Shown here in pieces: positions 44,654-55,101 of a stretch of DNA of 64,000 bases. The translations under genes and the position numbers were made by a program. Position 1 is the stretch's first letter. Every line of letters starts with the position of its first letter. Source of the DNA: Candidatus Altimarinota bacterium (GTDB lineage: Bacteria; Patescibacteriota; Gracilibacteria; BD1-5; UBA2023); NCBI GenBank assembly GCA_028685185.1, contig JAQUEK010000004.1, positions 1-64,000 of the forward strand. Reading direction: 5' to 3'. Under the pieces are notes generated by a model that saw only the letters and a list, made by a program, of their open reading frames with translations, was not told the DNA's origin and ran no database searches.

Positions 44654-45244
44654 TTATAGATCCAATTTATTACAAGCATCTTTAATTTCATCAGCTGTAA
44701 TACCTAAATATTTCTGCGTTACAGCTAGGGAAGAATGATTTAACTTATGTTGTATAATTTCAAGAGGAATCGAGTTCATACGAGCCTGATATCACCAAGT
44801 TTTCCTAAGTGTATGATTTCAGAAGTTACCTTTAAGTCAAACATCTTTACATATCTTAGATAATAATAACCAGCTCATCTTTCTTCAAATTGATATTGAT
44901 CCTAATGGGAAGGTCTTTTTTTGAAAAAATATAAAATTATTACTATCTTTAACTATCTCAGGATATATTTCACTATATAGTTTCAATGTATCTTTAACTT
45001 TGGGAGTTATGGTTATCCTATTGGTTTTATTAGTCTTTTCTTCTTTTATATCAAAGAAGTCATTTATTTCTAAATTTTCATTGAATAAGTCTTTGGTCTT
45101 TATGTTTAATAGATCGGAGATTCTAAGAGCTGAGTTGATTCAAAGTTCAAACAGAAGCAAATCTCTTATATTTCATTCTCATCTCAGAATATTCTTGACC
45201 TGAGATATTTTTTTGACATCTCTAATTGGTTCTACAAATTGCAT
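44654..45244 (-). CDS. Small tyrosine recombinase / integrase (copy 2)
   Basis: 196 residues, ATG at 45244, TAA at 44654. Same family and length as the integrase at 13727: ALRISD, NHTLRKTW, HKLNHSS and TQKYLGITADEI, which give R, H-x-x-R, H and Y. It lies in the middle of the 6.6-kb element and is the obvious candidate for its integration into tRNA-Thr. Upstream are inverted AGTCTAATA-type motifs shared with copy 1. Confidence 0.92.
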
Positions 45245-45274
45245 AATTAATTAGCCTTAAAGTATAAATAAGTA

Positions 45275-45381
45275 TATTGAGTCTAATAATATTAAATTAG
45301 TTAAAAGAGTCAAATCTTTTATTTGTTTTCTGTAAAGGATTACTAGATTATACTAGACTCAATAGTATTGTGTCTAATATA
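45275..45381. promoter_or_regulatory. Inverted TATTGAGTCTA motifs between divergent genes
   Basis: TATTGAGTCTA at 45275-45285 and its exact inverse TAGACTCAATA at 45354-45364, then TGTCTAATATA at 45371-45381. The same core occurs before integrase copy 1. Candidate integrase arm sites or operator. Confidence 0.55.
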
Positions 45382-45440
45382 ACAACTTGGTTGTTTTAAA
45401 AAATATATATACTTATATCAATACTATATAATAAATTTAA

Positions 45441-46028
45441 ATGAATAATAAAATTTTTAAAGCGAATTGAAATCCTTCTACATCATGACATTTTTGATGG
45501 CAATGAGATGATAAAATGTTGTTGTTTTATTGACTTAAGGAATGATACAAAAATAGTGCAGACAAATTAGTAGATATTGCATTGGAAGATTGATGAGCAA
45601 TAACATTAGATACATTTGTTTTTCCAATAGCATTTTTATACAGACATTATATTGAAATTGAAATCAAAAGGTTATATTATTATGTATTTTGAAAATTTCC
45701 TAAGCAGAGCCATAATTTGCAAGAACTTTTTAATATTTTAAAAATAGACATTCTTGATAAATCAGAGACTATTTTAAATCTTATTAAACATAATCCTGAA
45801 ATAATAAGTGAGATTAAATCAATAATATCAGAATTTCATGAAATGGATGAGAAGTGAGATGTTTTTAAGTATTTAACTGACAAAAATTATAAACCTTATT
45901 TTGAAGAATTTGAATATATAAACTATCCTCAAATAAAAGAATCTATTGATAAAATATATAATTTCTTTTCCTATATAGTATATATTCCGATAGAAGATCT
46001 GTGAATCTTTGATAATCTAAAAAAATAA
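45441..46028 (+). CDS. Hypothetical protein, possibly HEPN-like
   Basis: 195 residues, ATG at 45441, TAA at 46026. The segment FPIAFLYRHYIEIEIKRLYY followed by HNLQELFNILK resembles helical HEPN-type or AbiV-like proteins (FLYRHxIELxLK ... HxLxxL). The catalytic Rx4-6H motif is not obvious. It is divergent from the integrase. Defence or regulation is possible but not shown. Confidence 0.6.
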
Positions 46029-46057
46029 ATTATTATATCAACTCATAATATAATAAT

Positions 46058-46543
46058 TTATTTGCTTTCAAATTTAATTTTTTCCCTCAATAAAACCAAG
46101 AATCTATCATATCTAGCCTTTATAATTTTATCAATTTCATCCTGCTCTTTTCATTGAGTACTTAGATTATCTTTTAGTTTATCATCTGTATTCTTTCAAT
46201 AATCAATCAAACTTCATTTTACATCATTTCAAGACATCCTTAATCTATCTACCAATTTTGAATATTCTGGACTATTTTTATTTCAGTTAAAGCTTTGAAA
46301 ACCATTAAGGTCATCCATAAAATCTTTTAATGAAAAGAAAAATCTATTTACAATTTTAATTTTAATTGAATCATCTCAAAAGGCTTCTTTCAGACAATTT
46401 TTAACTACTTCTGCCTGTTTAGAATATGGCATTCTATGATCAATATCTTCGCTATCCAACTCATCTTTAAGATATTGTGTTTCTTTCATAAATTTAGTAT
46501 GGTCTTCTTCACTCCATGTTGGCGTTAGATCATTTAATGACAT
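46058..46543 (-). CDS. Hypothetical helical element protein
   Basis: 161 residues, ATG at 46543, TAA at 46058. Charged and helical; MSLNDLTPTWSEEDHTKFMK at the start and IIKARYDRFLVLLREKIKFE at the end. It is third in a row with the genes at 46561 and 46990 on the minus strand with short gaps (17 and 21 bp), so one operon. Family not recognised. Confidence 0.6.
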
Positions 46544-46560
46544 AGTAAATATATTAAGTA

Positions 46561-46968
46561 TTATTCTTTTGGTAGAACCTCTTTTACCGTCTTTTTAGTA
46601 TCTTCTGAAACTGTTGGAATTTTTGAAATATCGAAATGAACAATTTCCTCATATTTTCTTTCAAACCCCATAAATCTTTTTCTATTTTCTTTCTTTCTTT
46701 GTTTGACTTCAGGTTCATTTGAGGGTGTTTCCATTAGATATGCTAAATATTCTTTCATTTCTGCTAATAGAAATCTATAAAACTCAACAAATGTTTTATT
46801 TTCTAAAGTGGCATATTTAATGATTAAATCATTAACTTCCTGATTTTTTCAACCTTCTATAGTTTGAATTATAAGAGCCATTTCTTTTTTACCCTTCTCG
46901 CACAACTCGTTTAATTCTGTAATCTTAGCATCTTCTTCAGCTAGAAATTGAGAAAATTCTGTTTCCAT
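46561..46968 (-). CDS. Hypothetical coiled-coil element protein
   Basis: 135 residues, ATG at 46968, TAA at 46561. METEFSQFLAEEDAKITELN and LIIQTIEGGKNQEVNDLIIK are helical heptad-like; the C-terminus KRFMGFERKYEEIVHFDISK is charged. No TM. Operon member as above. Confidence 0.6.
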
Positions 46969-46989
46969 AATTTTAAAGTTAAATATAAA

Positions 46990-48144
46990 TTATCTTATTC
47001 AGATTTGAGTATATAAAATTTTAATTCTATTTACATTTTCTTTTGTGAACTCCTGAGCTGCCTGTGATTTTGTTTGTTTAGCGGCTTCCACCATTGTATC
47101 CGAAATTCTTCTCAATGCAACTCTTGTTCCTTCCTGTAAAAACTTATCTTGTGCTATTTCTCAGCCTCTATGAACTATAAAATCTTCAATTCTATCGATA
47201 ACTCCCTCAAATAAATCTAACTTTCATTCATTTAAGAAATCCTTTATATTTATATCCTTTGCTAAATCTTCGATTTTGAACATAAATTCTTTATTTCAGA
47301 TCAATCCTTCGGAATTACGGAACATTGTTGCATTTACAAGTTTATTAAATGCTCAATCAACAAAGTCAGCACCTTCACCCATTGATTCTGCTCTTGCAAT
47401 ATTACCAGGCTTAAATTCGTTTTTAGGGACTTTAATTGAAAAACCCTCAGTAGTTACTCCATGTGGTTCAAAAGTTTCTTTAAATCATTGAATTTTACCT
47501 TTGTATTTTTCGAAGATACTTTGAATTGCTTTTCATCCAATCTCTTTGGCTTCGAGTATTTTTGTTCATGCTTCAGTTTGTAACATTATTTTACCTGTTT
47601 TATCAACCATTAATCGGCATCATTTCGATAAAACATTAAGTCAAACTTTACCGAGAATAGTACTGAAAGTGGCAAGTAATAGAATTATATCAAGTGGTTC
47701 AAGAAGCGGCGTTTCCAAAGGATGATCTAAATTCTTAAGATTCTCTATAAAATTTGTATCTGGTAATGCTTCTACTTTAGAATATTCCTTTTCAAAAGTG
47801 TCATAGCTTGGACAATCTTTTCAAAAACATCACTGAAGAATCTTTATGTATTGCTCCCTTAATTTTGATTCATTCCTCTGATTTTCTTGATGTAATCAAA
47901 AATATTCTTGTTCTAATCATTGTTTTAACCTTGTTAATCATGATTGATACTCAGGATTATTAGGAATATTGCTTGCAATAACAGTTCTTTGTTTCTCTGA
48001 TTCAGAATAACCATCATTAATCGCTAAAATTACGTCTGAACCTTTAGGTCCAATTGAAATATCCTCTAAATCGCTGATTTTAGGTAAATCCTGTTGCTTT
48101 TCTGCTTTTAGCTCTTCATTTCCCAACTTTTCTCAAAATACCAT
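46990..48144 (-). CDS. Large hypothetical element protein
   Basis: 384 residues, ATG at 48144, TAA at 46990. The N-terminal 130 residues are hydrophilic and helical; a hydrophobic stretch PLDIILLLATFSTILGKVGL lies near residue 160; then a mixed region (FEKYKGKIQGFKETFEPHGV, GADFVDGAFNKLVNATMFRN). Could be a membrane-associated transfer or structural protein of the element. Family not recognised. Confidence 0.6.
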
Positions 48145-48155
48145 ATTTGTTTTTG

Positions 48156-48347
48156 TTAATATTCCTTTTCAAAGAAATTAATATCAATACCTTTCAATTC
48201 TTCAATTTTTTCAACATCCTCTCGATGTTCTTGATATTTTTCTTTTGCCTTTCTATTGAGATTTTTCACTTTTTCTATGTTCTCTCTATTATTTTTGACA
48301 TATTCCTTATTAACCTCAATAAAATCATCCGTATTTATTATTATCAT
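48156..48347 (-). CDS. Small charged coiled-coil protein
   Basis: 63 residues, ATG at 48347, TAA at 48156: MIIINTDDFIEVNKEYVKNN, then RENIEKVKNLNRKAKEKYQE and an acidic end. It contains no glycine, so TGA gives no test. It starts the four-gene leftward operon. Function unknown. Confidence 0.5.
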   Translation of the reverse strand: MIIINTDDFIEVNKEYVKNNRENIEKVKNLNRKAKEKYQEHREDVEKIEELKGIDINFFEKEY

Positions 48348-48546
48348 TGGTTAAATATTACAATATTATTGATATGATACTATATTCTTATTTTTCAGTC
48401 AATAATTGAGTTTATATAGGAGGTTAAACAGGTTTTATGTATTTTAATTACTTTTAAATAAAAATGATAGAATAATTTAATTGTGAGGCAAATTGTTCTA
48501 AAAGAATTGTAATTTCGTCCATATATACAAAGTTAATATATAAAAA

Positions 48547-48704
48547 CTTTGATAGATGAGTTTTTGGCTTCAATAAAAGCCTTAAAAATTGAGCCCGTGG
48601 GTACTTCCAGAATGGTGGTGTGTACCTGACGTCATTTTTAAGACTGTTTTTAGCTATATGGAGCCACAATCGGGAATCGGACCCGAGACCTCACCCTTAC
48701 CATG
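48547..48704. repeat. Right direct repeat (attachment site) of tRNA-Thr element
   Basis: Exact copy of 41964-42121; it contains the 3' half of the complete tRNA-Thr gene. Confidence 0.93.
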
Positions 48705-48734
48705 GGTGCGCTCTACCAGCTGAGCTATTGCGGC
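48659..48734 (-). tRNA. tRNA-Thr(GGT)
   Basis: 76 nt with encoded CCA. Acceptor GCCGCAA pairs with TTGTGGC; D arm GCTCAGCTGGTAGAGC; anticodon arm CACCC/GGGTG with loop ATGGTAA, anticodon GGT; T arm CTCGG GTTCGATTC-type CCGAT. It is the integration target of the element. Confidence 0.95.
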
Positions 48735-48827
48735 ATGGACACATTATATTTCCAAAAAATAAAATGCAAGCTTGTTATTAAAATAAATCCGATATAATGC
48801 TTTTCATATATCTAAACAAGATGAATT

Positions 48828-49343
48828 ATGAATATAAATGTCATTGAAATCGTCATACTTATAATACTTATTCCGTTCGCATTAGCATGAATGTCACTTG
48901 CTCCATGGGTTCCGACAAGGAAAAAGGATTACATAAGATGACTAAAGCTCGTGGAATTCAAGAAGTGAGATAATTTCTATGAGATATGAAGCTGAGACTG
49001 AAGAGTCACTTTCTATGCAGGAAAGAATCATGATATAAATGCGAGGTGAATAGAGATCTGCTATCCGATTTATCTTTATGCAAAAATCAAGAACATCATA
49101 CAGAAAAACAGAAACATATCTTTTGAAAATGCAGATCTGTTCAAATATGATTTTTCTGATGCAGATGTCATATATCTTTATTGAATGCCGGACAAAAATC
49201 CGAAGCTAATAGATAAGTTCAGAAAGGAATTGAAAAAATGAACCAAAATCATTTCCTATACTTTTGAAATAAAATGACTTGAACCTATAGAAATAAGCAA
49301 ACCTACAGAAAATGATCTTCCGATTTATCTCTATGAATTTTAA
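48828..49343 (+). CDS. Membrane-anchored class I SAM methyltransferase
   Basis: 171 residues, ATG at 48828, TAA at 49341 (an upstream ATG at 48821 is out of frame). N-terminal membrane segment VIEIVILIILIPFALAGMSL, then FKKGDNFYEIGSGDGRVTFY, the SAM-binding motif I (E-I-G-S-G-D-G-R), ARGIEICYPIYLYAKIK for motif II, and DADVIYLYGMPDKN for motif IV. The substrate is unknown; the family is often annotated as lysine- or RNA-type methylase. It is followed by a terminator. Confidence 0.85.
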
Positions 49344-49381
49344 AAGGAAAAAAGGTGAGCACGAAGCTCACCTTTTTTTGG
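49344..49381. terminator. Terminator between methyltransferase and pyrE
   Basis: Stem AAAAAAGGTGAGC / GCTCACCTTTTTTT with ACGAA loop. Confidence 0.9.
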
Positions 49382-49384
49382 ACA

Positions 49385-50080
49385 TTATGCCCTTGGAAAT
49401 ACACCGTAAGTGTCGTTATACTGACGAATCAATGGAATAGCCATCGCCCTGTCCATGTATTGGTTAGCTGTGGCATCCAATACGAAGAACAGATCTGTAA
49501 GCTCGGCGGCTGCGTACATCGGAACCTTATAATTAATATAGAATTCTTCCAGTGCCGATATCGCATTTTGGCCGCGCTCTTGCCTGTCAAAGGCAATGAA
49601 ACAAGCTACTACTTCGCCTCCTGAGTCTTTAATCCTCTGCATTGCGACTTCTTTTGTCTTTCCGTCAGTCGTGACATCATCGATCAGCGCAACCTTTTTT
49701 CCTTCCATGCTGCTGCCAACCATTATGCCACCTTCTCCATGAAGCTTTTCTTCTTTCCTGTCGTGCGCAAACGCATCAGGAAGACCAAGTCTCGAAAGAG
49801 ACATAGCCGTTGCAACAGCCAATGAAATCCCCTTGTAGGCAGGACCGAACACGACATCATAATCAATGCCTGTTTTTTTGATCGACTCTGCGAAAGAATC
49901 TCCGAGAAGTCCAATCGAGGTTCCAGTGCAGAATTTTCCGGAATTGAAAAAGTATGGCGACATCCTTCCGCTTTTCAGCTTACGAAAGATCTCCTCATTC
50001 AAGAACAGTTCCATTGCACCGATTTTAAGGGCATAATCCACAAGTGCTTCCGCAGCAGTTCCAGGTAACCATTTTTTCAT
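49385..50080 (-). CDS. pyrE: Orotate phosphoribosyltransferase, probably horizontally acquired
   Basis: 231 residues, ATG at 50080, TAA at 49385, with a strong AGGAGAAAGAC ribosome binding site. PRPP motif: KKVALIDDVTTDGKTKEVAM; others are SGRMSPYFFNSGKF, VVFGPAYKGISLAVATA and FDRQERG. It makes OMP in pyrimidine synthesis. None of its roughly 22 glycines is TGA: all are GGN. Its GC content is visibly above the neighbours'. Genes around it use TGA for a large share of glycines, so recent import from a standard-code donor is the simplest reading. The other pyr genes are not in the window. Confidence 0.96.
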   Translation of the reverse strand: MKKWLPGTAAEALVDYALKIGAMELFLNEEIFRKLKSGRMSPYFFNSGKFCTGTSIGLLGDSFAESIKKTGIDYDVVFGPAYKGISLAVATAMSLSRLGLPDAFAHDRKEEKLHGEGGIMVGSSMEGKKVALIDDVTTDGKTKEVAMQRIKDSGGEVVACFIAFDRQERGQNAISALEEFYINYKVPMYAAAELTDLFFVLDATANQYMDRAMAIPLIRQYNDTYGVFPRA

Positions 50081-50234
50081 GTCTTTCTCCTCTTATTCGT
50101 TGTATTTACTACAAATTCATGTAGTATCCAAGGTTAATGTTAATGAACATCATAACAGGAAACAAGAATGTCCCTATTGTTAACGTACTGGACAATTATA
50201 ATAAAAATGTTGAAATAACAAATTTAATTATTAT

Positions 50235-51281
50235 TTATATCAATTCTGAAAGCATATAATCAAGAATCCCAATTCAGTCCAAAGTCGGTCTAACGAGACC
50301 GGTCTCCTCTTCTAATAATCAGTCAGATATGAATTCTTCCACTTTAGCATTCAGAAGCTCTTTTCTTACTCAAATCGTCCTTAGATCAAACATTATTTTT
50401 TCTATTGCTAGACCGGTCTCGTTTAATTTTTCCTCATATTCTAATATTCATCCATAATAATCATTGAAATCGGAAGAATTCGCAAATCTTTTTCCATCTA
50501 CAAAACTCGCTGCAGATAATCAGAATCACCTATAATCAGAATGGTTCCAATACGATCTGTTATGCTGACATTCAAATCATGTTTTTGAGAAGTTGGATAT
50601 CTCATATCGCGCAAAATCATTTTTTTCAAGGATTTCTGAAATATCCTTATATTCATCTATATATTCATCCTTATTCAGTGATATAATTCACCAGTTCTTA
50701 GGATATATTCATTCCTCCAGCATGTAAACGCTTATATGTCTGACAAAACCATACTTATAAAGTATATTTGAAATATCTTTCATTTTGTCTCATTTTTTTT
50801 CATATGGAAGCCCTATTATAAAATCAAGCCCTACATTCTCTATTATTCAGAGATTTAAGATATCTAATCATTTCAGGACAGTTTGAATATCACATCGTCA
50901 GATTTCAGACAATGTCCTCTCATTTAAGGATTGGATTCAAACACTCAGTCTATTGATTCAAATTTCTTTTAATCCATTTATATAATCTATGCTTATGTCT
51001 TCAGGATTCATCTCAAGGGTCAGTTCTGCGTCAGCGCTTATTTTTCACTGATTTTTGAAAGCATTGATGATTGAATCTATCTGCTTTATACTAAGGATCG
51101 ATGGGGTTCATCATCAGAAATATATCGAATTAAAGCTTTTACCAGAAGAAAATCAGATAATCTCCTGTTTCAAATGATCAAGATATTTTTCTATATCCTC
51201 GCCTTTACCGGCAGGGATTGAAGCGAATTTGCAATATCTGCATTTTCTTGAGCAGAATGGAATATGTACGTATGCGAACAT
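50235..51281 (-). CDS. hemW: HemW-like radical SAM protein
   Basis: 348 residues, ATG at 51281, TAA at 50235. FAYVHIPFCSRKCRYCKFAS contains C-x3-C-x2-C for the 4Fe-4S cluster; FGGGTPSIL binds SAM; LTLEMNPEDIS, RLSVGIQSLNE and DFIIGLPYEK follow, as in HemN/HemW. HemW is a heme chaperone; true HemN has other residues before the first Cys. It overlaps nothing and ends with the adk start region upstream. In a CPR cell without heme synthesis its role is uncertain. Confidence 0.88.
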
Positions 51282-51290
51282 GATGCTTTA

Positions 51291-51926
51291 TTATATGCTT
51301 GAATAAATCTTATTCTGGATTATATATTGAATCTCCTCAAAAACCTCATCGATACCTTTTCCGGCATCTATCGTGTAAACTTTCCTTCATTCAGATGCCC
51401 ATAATGCCAAAAGCGGCAATGTATTCTGATAGAAGGTTTCAACTCTTCTTGAAACAGCCTCTGGAGTATCATCAGATCTGAATATAAGCTTATTTCATGT
51501 TTCAGGATTTATTTCTCACTTGAATTCAGGTCAGAAACTTTCTCAGGTAATGGGATCAATTCTCCTTAATGATAATCTCCTTATGGCCTCGTCTTTCTTC
51601 AGATCAAGGAAGATAACTATATAATCCTTTATTACCGAATCGAACATATCTTTTTGTTCGATTGTCCTTGGTATTCAATCAAAAAGAACGAATCCATCCT
51701 TATGGGTTTGCTTATAATGCACTAATATCCTTCATATCATCTCTATTGAAACGAGCTTTCATTCCTTAAGATATTCCCTGACTTCCTGTGATTCCGGCAG
51801 ATCAAGATCTGCGAAATTCCTTAATTTCTGTCACATCTCAAAAAAATTATAGGAAAACATTTCAGTGATTTTCCTTGCTTGCGTTCATTTTCAGCTTCAT
51901 TGGATTCCAACCAGTATTATGTTCAT
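51291..51926 (-). CDS. adk: Adenylate kinase
   Basis: 211 residues, ATG at 51926, TAA at 51291. MNIILVGIQGSGKGTQARKI is the P-loop; FVLFDGIPRTIEQKDMF is the DGxPR motif; RRIDPITGE, RSDDTPEAVSRRVETFY form LID and late motifs. The LID lacks zinc cysteines. It interconverts ATP+AMP and 2 ADP. hemW begins 10 bp after it. Confidence 0.94.
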
Positions 51927-51997
51927 GTGAGATTAAATTATTTAAATTAATGAATCCTTATGATAATAGCTCATTTGATGATACTTTCAAATTAAAA

Positions 51998-52036
51998 ACA
52001 AAAAAGTCATAGTTTTCACTATAACATTTTTTAAAT
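51998..52036 (-). terminator. rnpB terminator
   Basis: Stem GTTATAGTG / ACTATGAC region in AAAAAAGTCATAGTTTTCACTATAACATTTTTT, downstream of the RNase P RNA. Confidence 0.75.
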
Positions 52037-52430
52037 TTAAGGGTAATAAGCCGAATTCTGTATCTCGATGTAAATCTATCTAGGATTTGAGTCGCCCCAA
52101 ACCTCAAGCGAGGTATACCATTCAAATCAGCTAAGACGCTTTTAATCTAAATGATACCATTCCTCTTGCACTACATAGGGTTTGCCCACATTTCCAAGGT
52201 TACCTTGGAAGTTCTTCCGTGGCCATTGCTGACCTCAAAAGACTTTTCACCTTTCATCACGCGAACATGATTAGTATTGTCTCTGTGGCACTTTCCGTAC
52301 TGCAATCTTATTGGTTATGCATTGCAGCCGCAGGCGTTAGCTGCTATATTGTCTTAGTAGTGTTCGGACTTTCCTCCCAAGATCAAGTCTTGAGTATACA
52401 TCTCCCCTCATGCATATTCTACCTAAATTT
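52036..52430 (-). ncRNA. rnpB: RNase P RNA (bacterial class A)
   Basis: The minus strand has GAGGAAAGTCCGAACACTAC (P4 5' half, about 52360-52378), GGCGTTAGCTGC-type inner helices, CACAGAGACAATACT, GGTGAAAAGTCTTTTGAGGT and the 3' P4 half / end ACAGAATTCGGCTTATTACC. Ends are approximate. It matures tRNA 5' ends. Confidence 0.95.
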
Positions 52431-52449
52431 GATATAAAGCAAATTCTTA

Positions 52450-52959
52450 TTATTTTAATTTATCCCTTACTTGTTTGAAATCATTTACGAAACCTTCGCA
52501 GAAATCTTCCGGATTCAAAGATAGTTCGATATCTATCTCTTCTAATGTCATTTTCTTGAACTCCGTGATTTCATGATTCAATCTTGGTTCCGCATCGGTG
52601 ATTCAGATAAATATTCAACAGAAAATCTTCAATTTATTTCATTTATGCTCAATTTCCTGATATATCTTATCGAGCATCTTCAATTCGCATGTGATATCAA
52701 GCTCTTCCTTCAATTCTCTGCTTGCGCTTCGTGTATAATCCTCTCAGACATCGACATTTCAGAATGCTGCTAGATCCCATTTTTCCGCTGCCAGCTTCTT
52801 ATGGGATCATCTTTTACAGACAATCAGCTTTCAGTCGTGATCTTTAAGAAAGATAGCTACAACCCTTGAGATGAATCACAAATCAGGCTTTCTGCTTTTC
52901 AATTCGCTTCAAATGATGATATCATTCTCATCAACCATATCTATAAGATGATCTGCCAT
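52450..52959 (-). CDS. Nudix hydrolase
   Basis: 169 residues, ATG at 52959, TAA at 52450. Nudix box: AAFGNVDVGEDYTRSASREL followed by KEELDI (consensus G-x5-E-x7-RELxEE), with GDLAAFGN before it. The preceding GLIVCKR-type region resembles isopentenyl-diphosphate isomerase-like Nudix members (FLKDHDGKLIVCKRGSHKKL). Substrate unknown. It precedes rnpB and follows the exonuclease gene by 16 bp. Confidence 0.85.
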
Positions 52960-52975
52960 AAGAATATTCTTAATA

Positions 52976-53578
52976 TTAAAACAGTCTCATTACCATGCTT
53001 TCCTCCAATACGATAACTCATTTTTTCACAAGCTCTCAGAAAGATCTAGCTGTTGCTTCTACATCAATCATCGCATCATGTGCTCATTCGAAATGCTCTC
53101 AGAATAGATGTTTATGTAATTCATTTAATTTAGGTGGCTTGAAGGAAAAACCCCTTCATTGAAGCTTGCAATAGTCAGTTGTAGATCTCATCGTGCAAAT
53201 TGCCTTATTTGGTTGATAATCTCATCTTCTTCAAAGCCTTGCAAGTTCTCACCTTATGATTTCCTCATCGAATTCGACATTATGTCATACTACAGCATCT
53301 GAAGTGTTCAGATATCTCAAGATATCATCAATGACCGATTCTATATATGGGGCATCAACAACATCCTTATCATAAATTCAATGTATCTGTGAAGTTGAAA
53401 ATGGGATTGATATCCTAGGTCTTATGAGGTAATTTACCCTCTCGATCTCTACAAAACCATTAGCTTGGCTAACCTCTCATAATATTCAGGCGAACTGTAC
53501 GATATAAGGCTGTTCCTCAATGGTTCATCATTTAACGGAGAATCAGGTTGTTTCAGTATCAAATACAAAAGCTTTCAT
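52976..53578 (-). CDS. DnaQ-like 3'-5' exonuclease (DEDDh)
   Basis: 200 residues, ATG at 53578, TAA at 52976. MKAFVFDTETTGFSVKGGTI has Exo I (D-x-E-T-T-G); VGHNVEFDEEIIRGEL has Exo II; GAHDAMIDVEATARSF has Exo III with H-D...D. No polymerase domain. It may act as proofreading subunit or RNase-T-like enzyme. It is the first gene after the secY terminator. Confidence 0.9.
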
Positions 53579-53594
53579 AATTATTATTGTTATA

Positions 53595-53670
53595 AAAAAG
53601 TAGATTCAGAACTTAATCCTGAATCTACGTTTTAATTTATGGTAGATCCTGAATCAAGTTCAGGATAATT
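53595..53670 (-). terminator. Terminator of ribosomal-secY cluster
   Basis: GTAGATTCAG / CTGAATCTAC hairpin (about 53602-53630) followed by a second hairpin GATCCTGAA / TTCAGGAT (about 53645-53666). Confidence 0.85.
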
Positions 53671-53677
53671 ATTGATT

Positions 53678-54997
53678 TTAGTAGAAACGTTTGTAATCGT
53701 AACTTTTAAGTTCAGTGTCTATCTTTCTGATAAGATCAAGAACAACTCAAACAACGATTATCAATCATGCTCAGCTAATTAGGAAATCTATATTTCATCC
53801 TCATGAAACATCAATAAATTGCAATGCATTATTAAGCTTTGTTATTATATATGGGAAAACAGCAATAAGTGCTAAGAAAGCTCAACCATAAAGATTCAAG
53901 TTGTTTGAAGTCTTTGCAAGGTACTCTGAAGTTTCTTTTCCTGGTCTGACTCCTGGTATATATCCTCATCTCTTTTGTATATTCTCGGCAACCTCATCTG
54001 TATTGAAAACAATTGAGATATAGAAATATGAAAACCCTAAAACAAGTAAGAAATATATTCAGATATATAGCCAACCTGGATTATTCATGCTGAAATTGTT
54101 CACTAAGAAATCTCAGATATCCTTAAATGCTCATGCAGATGATCTTTTAGCTAATATCTGACCGATAAGAGATGGGAATGTAACTATAGATACAGCGAAT
54201 ATGATCGGTACCATTCATGCCTGATTTACCCTAATAGGAAAATATGATTTTTCATTTCTTCATGTTCTTGTGTATATCAGAGGTATTTTTCTGTAACCTT
54301 CAGTGAACTTTATTATAATGTATATAACTCACAATGTCGCAAGCAGAAGAACTATCAATAGGAAGAAATTTCATACGCTTGCATATCACATGACATGCGG
54401 AGGTACTCAAGCCAAAACTCAAGCAAAGATAATTATTGAAGATCAGTTACCGATTCCGGATTCATTTATTATCTCTCATAGCCACATAAGCAGTAATGTT
54501 CAAGCGGTTATGCATATCATTGCTGGTAGAACTGTACCGAAGAAATCTCAAGTGTTTATAAGTTTAACATCAGCTCATAATAATGTATTAAGAAGGACTA
54601 TCATTCAGTAACTTTGAGCGAAAGCCAAAGGTAAAGTAAGCCATCTGGTATACATATCGATTTTTTTCTGTCATTGCTCTCATTCCTTTTTAAGGGTTTC
54701 AAGCTGAGGGATTATAACTGTTAGAAGCTGGATTATGATTACAGCATTGATATATGGAGAAAGACCCATAAGTATTATAGAGAATCTCTTCAATCAACCT
54801 CACATAAGCGAGCTGAAAAATGATAATCATTGGTTTGATTCAAGAAATTTCTGCACATTTGCCAAAGCTTCCAGATTAACTCCTGGGACTGGAATTATAG
54901 AAAGGAATTCAAAAAGCATAACCAAAGAAAGTGTCAAGATTATTTTTTTCTTTAAGTTTTCAGATTGCCATATTTTAGAGAAATATTTTGCTAGCAT
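53678..54997 (-). CDS. secY: Protein translocase subunit SecY
   Basis: 439 residues, ATG at 54997, TAA at 53678. About ten TM segments; FEFLSIIPVPGVNLEAL (TM1/plug), GLSPYINAVIIIQLLT (TM2), ERGYRKIPLIYTRT-type cytosolic loop, and IPGVRPGKETSEYLAKTSNNL near the C-terminus. It is the channel of Sec export. adk is not directly next to it but about 1.8 kb downstream. Confidence 0.96.
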
Positions 54998-55064
54998 AAA
55001 CTATTTTTAATATAAATAAATTAATGGTACCAGTATAATAAAAAACCAGAAAAGTAAAGCCAAA

Positions 55065-55100
55065 ACTCAAAAAAACTCCCGAATCCTCGAGAGTTATTTT
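55065..55100. terminator. Hairpin between rplO and secY
   Basis: ACTC-CCGA / TCGAGAGT imperfect stem followed by ATTTTATT, 68-105 bp before the secY start; may reduce read-through. Confidence 0.5.
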
Positions 55101-55101
55101 A

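Larger units (their letters stand above)
41964..48704. mobile_element. Integrated element in tRNA-Thr(GGT), about 6.58 kb
   Basis: Bounded by the 158-bp direct repeats. It carries a tyrosine recombinase (44654-45244), a Panacea-type toxin-antitoxin pair, a terminase-small-subunit-like HTH protein and seven unknown genes. No relaxase, replication initiator or capsid gene is recognised, so it may be a satellite or a mobilisable element. One unit is the interval between the repeats plus one copy, 6583 bp. Confidence 0.88.
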
